Source: Balanoglossus misakiensis (lineage: Eukaryota; Hemichordata). From it: a stretch of DNA of 64,000 nt. The number at the start of each line of letters is the position of its first letter. Within the stretch, counting starts at the first letter, position 1. The translations under genes and the position numbers were made by a program. The stretch covers positions 2,976,001 to 3,040,000 of the forward strand of contig CM082597.2 of NCBI GenBank assembly GCA_040954595.2, given 5' to 3'. Under the pieces are notes generated by a model that did not search any database, had not been told where the DNA came from, and was given only the letters and a program-made list of their open reading frames with translations. Of this stretch, positions 51,001 through 61,781 are shown in pieces.

Positions 51001-52664
51001 TGAAAGAGAGAGCAAAATGATCTCAAGTTTGAATTTCAAAATGGCCGCCAGTATCTGTGTTAAGATGGTGAAAACACATTATCTACGAAGATGGGTGGTC
51101 GGGTATTTCTACGGACAGATTTAACAGCCCGATATTTTTGTCGAGCGCGCGTGTAAATGGAATTTATACTGATATTTTGATCAACTGATAGACAGATAAA
51201 CCGTTCCCGAGTCATTGGTGGCACGTCCTCGCCATACTGTATTCCGTGACCCCGCGTTGACCCCGGAAGTCTGGAGAGGGAAGTGAAATTTGAGTGTGTA
51301 ATTTCGATCTCCAGATGGAGAGAATTCGCTATCTGACGTCATGGCAACTCAATTCGACCACATCGAAATGAAACAAGCACAAAACAACTGTAGCCCTGGA
51401 ATTCGATTGACATTTGAACTCTCATCAACTGTTATATATAAACCACAATAATTTACTACATGAAACGCTATCCCCTTAAACATTATAAAATGTAATTCCA
51501 CCCTGGTCAAGCTGTCTGGTGATTAACAATTATTTTCGTAATGCCAAAGGTCAGACAAGGACATTCACCATGTAAAACAGTAGTAATTAAATCCATGTGA
51601 TCATATTCTATAAATTGCAGTTTACTTTGGAGTCAGTGGCGTAATCATCATTAATGGAGGAATTTCATTTTCATGTTATCACGTTCTGGGCTGTATTGGT
51701 CGCTGTGGTATACTGCGTCACCACATACATGTATAAATTGACTGATTATCGTCCTGGTATAATACCTGAACGTTAGGGTGTGTCAGAGATTTGATTTAAG
51801 AACTTGAACAAAATTCACTCTGATTGAAATAAACCCACTGACACAGTCGTTTGTTTGACACATGTTCTCAGTGTGACCGACTAGTCAGGATTAATGATAA
51901 CGTGTGGTTATTTTGGTGGAATTGAAATGGAACTTGAAGTATGTGTGAGTCATCATTCCTGGAAAACGAAAGTTCCCTTTCCAGACAAAGCCTTAAATAG
52001 AACACCATCAAATTGGAATGTGAGGCCCAGGGTCTTATGTCCTGGCATTAGATGGCAGAATGTGTCTCTGTTTGACATTTGTTTCCCCAACAGATATATT
52101 GCTTTACACAGCTTGTTATACAAAGATAATAACTTCGGGGAAAACTCGTTACAGGAACAGAGCAGACGTATATTGTACGTAATGTAGAAGCGGTCTCTAC
52201 ACGTTTAGTTAGCAGCCACCCTTCATTTCAAAAAGTGTCCTGCAGCTGGAAAACATGAAAAGCCCTATGGCAGGCTGCCTTGTACAGAAAGTCGTCACAG
52301 ACCAACTTTCTATCGGCCACAGGTCTGTGCCCGCATTAGAAAAATACTTTGCTTCTAGATATAATTTGACCTTAACTTCAAGGTCATACTGTTCTCCAAA
52401 GTCATACTAGGCAGCTCGGACTGACACAATTTGCTTTGAGGACAGAACTCCAACCATAATTTAGATTCAGCTTTCTTAGTGCACCGGGGGTCAAGCAAGA
52501 TAAGATTAAACGCTAAACTTCCTCGTATCGTGTATCATAGACAACTGGTTATGTGAAGTGACCCAAGTTTGCCTGGGACAGCCACACTGACTTGTATGGG
52601 TGGGTTATCCCTTTAAAAGCAGCTGGTTTGTATTCTTAACAACAGTTACATTTGCATAGTTATA

Positions 52665-52726
52665 CCAACACCATCATCGTCATCATCAGCATCATCATCA
52701 CCACCTCCACCACCAGCCCCATCATT

Positions 52727-52757
<31 letters not shown>

Positions 52758-52760
52758 CCC
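52665..52760. repeat. (CAT)n/(ATC)n microsatellite
   Basis: Interrupted trinucleotide runs of cat/atc with cacc interruptions in intergenic DNA. Confidence 0.9.
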
Positions 52761-53407
52761 TGCTACTACTCTCAACAAAATAAACTGACTCCAAATGCCC
52801 ATAGATATCAAACGGTTATTTGCCTTGGCAAACTAATTTAATGGTAGTCATATTTTCGCTGCAGAAAATTAATATAAAGTTTTACAATTAGTGCTATACA
52901 AATAATATCTTAATTTATAAAAAAAAACATACAGGTAGTTCCTTAAATTCCTTTGGTATTTGTTTTAATACTGCTGATGGTATTTCGCAATAGCTGATGT
53001 ATTATTTATATTGTGCATATGTTCATGTATTCATAACTTTATTTTGTTTATAATAAATGAAATCAGGTGACCATCTTTTTTCTATTTTCCCATTTTATTC
53101 CCAAAGAATTTTCACTTGGACATGTATAGTTTGGAAAATACATTCCCTATGACTGAGTTACTATAAACTGATGTAAATAGCTAATAATGGTATCATAAAT
53201 CGGTTTTGTGAAATGATATAAAAACGTTTTATGAGTGGAATTCTTGGTGGTCAAACAATAAGCAAAGATACAAAATGTACAAACTTCTTGCTGATTATTA
53301 ACGGAAAGACCACTAAACGCAAGACACAATTATTTCTTTTGAGGTAATATTAAATACACTTGACTACAGAAACTGTTGAAGAGGAAGAATTCTACTCAAA
53401 TCAATCC

Positions 53408-53520
53408 TTAAAATTGATAATAAAAAAATTGGGTCACCATGCAAAATTCTGAATGAGAGAGAGCCATATTGTTTCAACTTTGAAGTCCAAAATGGACGCT
53501 AGTACGGTATATGTGTAAAG
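53408..53520. repeat. Copy of a dispersed ~105-bp repeat (partner at 50961-51065)
   Basis: Both copies run from a gaaaataaaaattggg-like start through gcaaaattctgaatgagaga-like text to an aaaatgg[ac]cgc.agta segment and then gtgtaaag/gtgttaag. Divergence is moderate. The copy at 53408 lies just past the stop codon of gene D in transcript sense. Confidence 0.5.
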
Positions 53521-53628
53521 GACTATGGATTTTCTGAAACTGTTTTCCTCAGGTGCATTCTTCCTAATAATGTCACTAATTTCGCAATTGTATGCTAGCC
53601 ATACATCACACTGAATACTAGACCGAGC

Positions 53629-55602
53629 CTATTTATCACCCTTTGCTTGGGCGGCTGTCTTTTGAATGTCCACCGTTGCATACTCTGTTGCTTCGTCCTG
53701 CACTGGGGGTTTATTGGGCTGCGCGGCACTAGGTGTTCCAGCATGATCCAAATCAGCGTACACGAGACCCTCCACATTGTTATCTGTATTGTACTGATAG
53801 TGAACAAAGTTGAAAAAAAAACATGTTATTGATATCTCAGGAAACTCAAAATAACCAGTTGACCTTTTGAAATGGAAGTGTTGGTTATAGTCACACAAGG
53901 GTATTTAACTTGTGCACTCTGCCCTGATTTCAATCAAGGTGCCTCCAGTTAAACAGTTTTTGAGTAAACAACAAAATGGCTAACGGTACATGTGTTTTAC
54001 AGGTCCTGGAGGTGGTTCTTTGAAGGAAGTTCAGTGTTTTAACCCGGAAATGCGATTATTTAGCATGGGGAATTATGATAACTCTGATGTGCACAGTTTA
54101 GTTCCTGCTTGGATTGTCAGGAAAATTGAAACGTGCAATAATTCAAGACAGGTTCATAAATAACTCACCATTCTTGGTGGTTCTTGTGGTGGCATTTCCT
54201 CATCTTTTTGATCTAATGGGAAATGATAAAAAGTCGAGAGAGAATATTACAACATAAACCAGTAATCAATTTAGAGCCATTTCCTGAATAACAGCCATAT
54301 ATCTTAATTTTCTCATCGATATAAAGTGAAATTTTCAAGAAGTCATAGAGTCTTAAAATCAGCAATGCGTACCAGTATCTGGTTTCTTCGAGATGCTATC
54401 CTTCTTATCCTGGTATAAATGAAATAAATGTCATTAGTAAGAATGTCTTGAGATCAAAATTCAGCGTGTTGAACACGAAATATGCTATGTGCTCAGGATA
54501 GTGAGAACCCACATTTGTTCTGTGTTGGGTTATTTTGGTTAATTTACTGCAGGCTATATGTGTAATGTACCAATTAATGACATTAAATAGAGAGTCAAGC
54601 TCAGAATACTGAAATGGAAATGGTGCAAAATGTAAAAAACGGGAGAGAAAAAATTGTCCACTGTCACCTTTTTAATGGACTTCTTGGTGGGTTGTGAATA
54701 TAGATTAGCAGGGTCATCAATATCGTCTACCTTTCCACCAGTGTTGGTTTTACCGAATGAAGATATAGGTTCCTCTGCCAAGGAAAAGAGAAGAATTCAT
54801 CAGACATTAATGAGTTTGCGATGACTGATGCATCATTTATGACAATAGTACAGTTTCCATCTCTTTTGTGTTTACTGCTAGAGTAGACAACGTTCCAGAG
54901 TCACAACCCGAAAAAGAATTAAACTTTAAGTACCGGTGAACATATCAGATCCTCGCTTGTCCTCCATGCCATTAGCAGCCTCAGATCCCGTACCTACAGG
55001 GCTTGGTCGAATTCTTTCTGGATTGTCGTAATCATTGAATGCCTCTGGAGGTCTGTTATAGAAAACACAAATGTGTTCATCAAACTCATAAAATCAGCTG
55101 CATACTTCTGCAACTTCTACAGAACTAAACAAATATGATCTATCTATCCGTCAATTCATCTATCGTCTGCCAAATATCCGTCAATGTATCTGGCCTCAAC
55201 CCATCCACCCATCTGTCCCAATACCCACTCGTCCGAATCCATCTATCCATCCAACCACAAAACTGTATCTTCCCCTATTTCTGTCACTCTTGTTTATCTA
55301 GAATGTTATTGTACTTACGAATCATAATTTAATGCAGCCATCTCTGAAACAAAAGAGAATATAATTAATGGTATCCGCATATGAACCATCTCTTTCAATG
55401 TAAACTTACTTCATGAATAACTTTAAATCCCACAATTGATTTGTAATATTATCCTTACCTGAATCAACGTTTCGGTTATCAGTTGGCTTTTTCTGACGTT
55501 TAATCATGACAGCGAGCACTATTATGATGATAATAAGGAGAAGAATTCCACCAGAAATGCTGGCAATGAGGGGGACGGGTATTTGTGTATTTGGCTGTTT
55601 AG
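53629..55602 (-). other. Gene D transmembrane and signalling tail exons
   Basis: The TM helix is followed by basic KRQKKP. The micro-exon encodes MAALNYD. Exon 54934-55052 carries FNDYDNPERIRP, and 54668-54774 carries PANLYSQPTKKS. Exons of 37 and 44 nt are Lys- and Pro-rich (MPPQEPPRM, a possible SH3-type proline motif). The last exon (53629-53793) carries LVYADLDH and, 26 residues on between the tyrosines, TEYATVDIQ, followed by a short KTAAQAKGDK end. The exon series of phases 1,2,1,0,1,0 is the same as in the gene A tail, which confirms homology of the two tails even though A lacks the ITIM/ITSM. Confidence 0.9.
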
Positions 55603-58600
55603 CTGAAAGTTGAAAGTAAATTATTCAGAAATAAATCATGCATGTCTGAAATGTATCCAGTGAATGTTCACTTTGCCATCATTCAAAACGTTGCCCATGT
55701 CACATGAAAGTGTGCTTACATGTCATGTAATCTATACTTTGTTGCGTTCATATTTTTTTATATTGACACAGACCAGGCACACTGTAGGTGAATAGCCATG
55801 CATACACCATAAATATTTAGTCATAAACAAAATTATTATTACACATTGTTAGTACCTGTCAGAATTGCAATAAAAGAATTTAGGTCTACGCATCTTACTT
55901 GGTTTTTCCTCAACAGTTAGCTGTATTTTATGAACATCTGAACCAACATAATTAGTGGCGGTGCATGTGTACTCCCCTCCATCAACATCTGAGACACTCG
56001 CAATGCGCAAAATCTCGCCATCTCCTCTGTGTGTGCTGCCTTTCATCCAAGTGATGGTGGCCAAGGGATAAGCATCGACGTTGCATTGCAGGTTGACTGC
56101 CTCTCCAATGGTTGCTGTCACAGCATCAACTCCCTTGTTGGTTATACTTGGCGCGTCTAAAATGTAATGAGACATATGGCAGATCAATAATGTTGTCCAG
56201 TTATCAAATAAAATTACTAAGTCAGTCTCTATGGATATAGAGCACTTATTCAATAGACTATCCACAATCTCGGCAAATTGTTGGGGGATTATGATCCATA
56301 CACTAGCTTACTCTTGCTTGGTGGTCAGTGCCACAAAATTTACTTATCTACCAGTTAACGAATTGATTGATTGATTCGACCAACCTGTGGTCTGTATACA
56401 CGGTCTCTACTGTAGATCTGTTGATAATGCTGTTAAGCTGTAAAGTACCAGAATTTATTATCATAGTCATAAAAATGACTTGACGTTCTATAGGTATATT
56501 CTGCATACGTGATTTAGTTATAATTAGGGCCTACTCACAGTGAACAATGATCAATACTGATGAACTTGTTCCATTGTCAAAACTGCCGTCAACAAATTCT
56601 GTGGTGGCCGCACAGTAGTAACTGCCATTACGCCATCGCTCAATAACCCTGAGGTCAAATGTGTGATTTGTGACCCCGTCCTCATTCACCATGGTGTCGA
56701 CCTCGTTGGTTGTTTCATTAACATGATACAGTGTAATAGAGTGTGGATCCGGAATACCGTCAGTCACTGTACATGTTATCTTGGTTTGGTTGCCTTCTAT
56801 GAGAACATCAGTTGGCCCAGTAACTTCAACATCTGCAATGTCTGGTAGGTGAGAAGTTCATAAAATGAAAATTAATTCAAAATTGGAATCAATATACAGC
56901 ACAAAACATATTCCAAAATATTTCATATTCATGAAATTAAAAAAGTGTTTGCACTCAAATAAAATTAGAGTCTGACTTACATTCCACAATGATCTCAGTT
57001 GTATCAAATCCAATACCAACATCTCCATCATCGAATGCAGTTTCAGCTGAACAGTTATACACACCAGCGTCCAGACGTTTGATCATTTCAATGGTGTGAA
57101 CCAATTCTGATGTGATTATGTCACCATCCTTTGTCCATTCCTGTGTTGCCGGTGGATTAGAAGTAACTGTACATTGAAGAGTCACTTTGCCATTTTCTTT
57201 AATCCTGTTAGAAGTTGCGTTTACTACAATTTCAGGTCCAACTGTTAAAATGAGCGGAAGTTATTACTAATTAGGTAAATTAAGCATTAACATTAAATAA
57301 TGTAAACGACACATACTATATATTTTGCAAGGTTTATCAACTATCAATCAATACTTACATTGGACATCGAGATAAGTTCTTTTATTTCCTGAGCCCTCTG
57401 TGCCATCATAATATGTGTTATTTCCAATACACACATAAAATCCAGTCATACTGCGAATGACGTCATTCAAGATAAGTTTTGAACCAGACATTGTATCCCC
57501 TTGAGGTAGACGCCATGTGAATTCGACACTAGCCGGGTTCGCATCTAAGACGTTACATATAAGTGTGACATTCTCATACTCTCTAGAAACATACCCCATG
57601 GGCAATGCAAGTCTTGGTGGATCTACAAAAAAAGTTATACTTTAGTGTGATACATTTGTTAATTGACTTTTGTCATATTTTAAGTCCCTTTGAGTTTCAA
57701 AAGAGGATGTAAATTAATTCATGGAAGGTAACTACCACACAAAAATTCATATAAATGCACCTATAATATAAAGAAAACTTACACTGTACATCAAGGTTAA
57801 ACGCCTGTGTGTCGGTCATGGTAACATTGTTCCAAAATGTAGTCTTTGCTTCACAAGTATAGTCTCCACTTTGATGGCGCATGACATTTTCAAATCTCAG
57901 TATTTCACTATTGGAGACGGTGCCTGTTGTTGTCATCCACTGAACATGTGGTGCAGGATTGGAACTGACGTTGCATAGTTTTTCAAATTCCCTGTCTTCA
58001 ACTTCAAATATTGTCTGTTCAAAGTCTTCAATTTGCGGCGAATCTATGTTAAGAGAACTCATGATTAGTCTTTAAGTTAAGCTCCAAATATAACCTAGAC
58101 TGAATAACAATATATATAATCCCAGGAATGTTTGTTTTAAATGGCAGTTTTATAAATTGAATTAAGTGTTACTTACATTGAACGTCAACAAAAATCTCAG
58201 TACTTCCAGTGCCTTCCGATTCATCCCAGAATTCATTTGTTGCAATACATGTGTGCAAACCATGATCATCCCTTGAAACCGTCGTTAGGTTCAACCATCT
58301 ACTGTCATTACCAGAAGTGTCTTGCCAATAAATTGCAGTAACATCAGGATTGGCATCAATAACGCTACATTCTATATATATGCCATCACCAGTAATCACA
58401 GAACCACTGTTGCTAGCATCTCCATGAACTGTAGCTTGAAGGGAAGCGTTGTCTAATATAATGAGAACAAATAATCATAAATATGTAATCAATCAAAGAA
58501 GGTGTCACAATGTCTCAGTTATTGACAACGTCAATTTTTATATATATTCTCTTATAAATCTATACTCACACTGTACGTCCAGTTCAATCATGTCACTTCC

Positions 58601-61438
58601 GTATCCTTGGTTTTTGTTGAAAAATGTATTATTGGCATGACACGTGTAAATTCCCCCGTCTGTTCTCTTCACATTGCTGAGGTGGAGCTGGGAAGTATTG
58701 TTAAGCCTGCTGTTGTCAGGGCCTGTCCATGAAACAACTGCTGGTGGGTTTGCATCTACTTCGCAGGATGCATTGTATTGTTTTCCGTCTATTACTTTCC
58801 CATTACTTTTGTCAGTTATAGTTGCAAATGGTCTGTCTGTTGAAAACATGATACATTTATACAATATTTATAGCATGATTAATGCTTAGTAGCCAACTTT
58901 GTTTTAGTAGCTGTGAAATAGTCTACCTTGCATGAATAAAGTAATGTTGATCTCAGACGTAACAAACAGCGTCATGAATGTAAGTGAAAATGAATAGTGA
59001 GTATTTCACAACTGAGAATAAATGGTTTCTAGCTTGCTCTGATAGTTTATCATAACAGTAACAGTTGCCATATTAATCACACTGCGGAATTGACAGTAAT
59101 GATAAATTTGTAAATGAATTATACTTGAACTTACAATGCACACTCAGTTCTACGGATGCAGTACCATTCCCCTTCGTACCATCATAAAAAGCATTCTGAG
59201 CGACACATTTATACGTCCCGTTATCTTCCCTGGTGGCATTTTCCAGTATGAGCGTCAGGTTCTCATAAATGTCACCATTGGGTAATAGCCAATACCAATT
59301 ATCAATTTTATCCGGGTTTCCCATCTCCTGAATTTCACACTCAGCAAAGTAGTTATCACCTTCTACAACCACATTGTCTGTTGTCTTGGTAACATTCACG
59401 ATCGGCGGAACTAAAACGACAAAATGCACAGTGTGTGTTATATCAAAGTACGCTTATGAGATTAATACACTGAATAAATATTTACAAATCTCAGGACACC
59501 TATAGTTTGAAATGAATTTTGAATCAGCTGCCCAAGCATCAAAGAATGTCAAGATACTGAAACCCGTTCACGCGAAATTTTCTTTTGAACCCAAGGAAGT
59601 TATGAAACTCTGTAGGGATTTACATTGACAGAATACTGCAGAAGAGAGCTCCTACAGTTGAAATACCAGTACTATATCTGAAATGTTATCTCAGGCTAAT
59701 AAAGCATCCTCAATATTGGCAACATTGACTTGTGTACCTTAATTTGTATATACAATAATGAAAATTAACACTTGATGTTATAGTTGGAAAATTGTGTGTT
59801 CCTAAATTAGGATTCTGCATGTTGAATTATAGAAATAAAACCAAGATATTTTAACAACTGGTTGCTGAAAATGAATCATATAATAGAGATGTCCCTTACA
59901 CTCTACGTTCATTGTGATACTCTCACACATTAAGTTGCTTTCGCTTGCCAGGGGTAGCGTGATGTAATCAATTCCACAATATAGAGTGGCTCCATTTTCC
60001 TCTCTGGTAAATGATCTTGAAAATATGTGTTCTTGTGATGCATTTCTAGACTCTTCTTGACCATTCACAATCCACACTGTTTCACCTGGTGGTACTCCAT
60101 TTTCACTGCTGCAATTGAATATTGTTTCCTGTCCTTGTATTGTTGTTTGTCCCGGATAAACTTGACATGTTGGACCCGATTCTGCAGTGAAATAAAACAC
60201 ATACATTACTTGAGTCATGACCTGTCTGACACTTTTTTCTACATGTGAACATTCATCATTTGTCTTGTTCAACTACTTTCACCGTGATAGGTATGTGCAC
60301 TGCTACCTGCCAATGTCGAAATAAACACGCAAGAAATTTTGGCAGTGTCTAATTATCCCTAGCTGATAGTATTGGCTAAAATAAAGCTGGCATGGACTTA
60401 AAAGCAAGTGGAAAATTTGCAAGTTGCTGCTGATAGTTGACCCACATGTAAGACGCTATCTTTGTGATTCAGGCTTCTAGATGTAAAAGCATTGTACAAT
60501 TGTTGCAATATTCCCTGTGACCTCATTGAAATATGCACTGCTTTATATGTTTGCATATTCAAAGTGGAATACTATTCATTTTTAATTCAAAACTATGCTA
60601 CTGAATAGATATGGACAGATCAAATACATTAAAACAGTGGCTGTTTCAAAATAGACAGATCTTACCTATAACATACAAGGTGATGCGTTTAGATACTGAA
60701 TTATCATATGCTTTGCACTCGTGGTCCCTTTGAAATTCCGTTGTAACATTTTCTATATACAGATGATAGTAATATTCATTTCCCATGGAACCTATCTTCA
60801 CGGCATAATCATGATTGGCGATAGTACTACCAAGTGATATCTGCGCAGGCGTGTCTGCTGTATACCTATACCAAGATAATAGCTTGCCTCCACGTTCGAC
60901 AACACTGCAGTTTATTTGCGTTGTTGTATTGATAATGGCCAAGGTTGGTATTGGTTCTTCTTTGAATTCAATTGTCCGACCTGTAAATAAAACAGTATCT
61001 AACGTCCATCTGCTATTATATTTATCTCATGTAATTATTTTGGCTTACGCCTGGCAGTATATTTGCATAGGCGAGATAGTAAGCTTACTTAATGTTAGTT
61101 TTTTCTAGAAATGCTCTTGTAAGTAAATTTAACACTCGAGCTAGAGTCATGAAACTGAAAAATAAAAGAAATACAACATAATTTTTTTATGGTACTTTGT
61201 GCTCTTGATAAACCAGCAATATCAGAAAAAATATATTTGATACACCAATCACAACAGCCATTCTTAAAATATCGATTGCACAGACAGGAAGGTAGACAGA
61301 CCAGTGTGACATGTTTTGCGCAGGGCTAAACCGATCACATTGTCTAAAGTAGATGCACTTACATGTCCCCACAAGAACTGCAACGATCAGAATAAAATCG
61401 ATGAATTTAACCTTGTTCTCTGCGATGAAGATCCCCAT
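53629..61438 (-). CDS. Ig receptor gene D: signal peptide, 10 Ig domains, TM helix, tail with ITIM and ITSM
   Basis: Exons in transcript order: 61363-61438 (ATG; hydrophobic leader FIDFILIVAVLVGTC), 60666-60980 (V-like), 59900-60181, 59135-59410, 58570-58836, 58177-58452, 57783-58043, 57359-57622, 56981-57241, 56539-56841, 55899-56156 (Ig), 55459-55602 (TM, SGGILLLIIIIIVLAVMI), then 55319-55343 (25-nt micro-exon), 54934-55052, 54668-54774, 54373-54409, 54169-54212, 53629-53793 (stop TAG). All junctions are GT/AG and in phase; 1159 residues. The last exon carries LVYADL and TEYATV, matching the ITIM and ITSM consensus sequences. Vertebrate proteins with such tails (PD-1, SIRP, Siglecs) recruit SH2 phosphatases, so D is predicted to be an inhibitory receptor; this is inference. 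Gene E starts 344 bp away, divergently, and is a close paralogue. Confidence 0.93.
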
Positions 61439-61781
61439 GATGATTCAAATCCTACCCACGGGTAGAATTATCGGAACACAATTTGAGCACACAGCTTACC
61501 CACCACATTGCTTACAGCAATGGCGCAAATAGCATTTGCAAACTAGGTTCACTGCACAGTAGTACCATCCACGAAATTCAGCTTTAACACTATCTCCAGA
61601 GGGCGTTGTACATTTTCCTCTGACATGAGTTGAAATGTATACGAGGACAAGCGGGATTAATGACCAACTGGCGTATGATACTTCAAAATGAATGCCATTA
61701 TTACAAGCATTCTATGACACTTTCAATATTTATGACATTTCAGAACATCACAGGGAAATGAATATCAGAAGACGGACATAT
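61439..61781. promoter_or_regulatory. 343-bp bidirectional promoter region of Ig genes D and E
   Basis: This is the whole interval between the divergent start codons, so both promoters and 5' UTRs must fit here unless there are upstream non-coding exons. Two small inverted repeats sit side by side near the centre: ATTGC-TTACA-GCAAT (61507-61521) and GCAAAT-AGC-ATTTGC (61525-61539). They are palindromic, so they would present the same binding face to both genes. No TATA box is obvious. Confidence 0.6.

Larger units (their letters stand above)
48092..53628. other. Intergenic region between Ig genes C and D
   Basis: 5.5 kb, both flanking genes on the - strand. It should include the gene C promoter (48.1 kb upward) and the gene D 3' UTR (below 53.6 kb). 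No gene is supported. It holds a purine-rich GAGA stretch (49560-49650), a (CAT)n microsatellite (about 52665-52760), and one copy of a dispersed ~105-bp repeat at 50961-51065, related to 53408-53520. Confidence 0.5.

Noticed and set aside
51894-52187. 97-codon + strand frame in the C/D spacer (also 50221-50439)
   Set aside because: No motif, signal peptide or homologous partner in the window.
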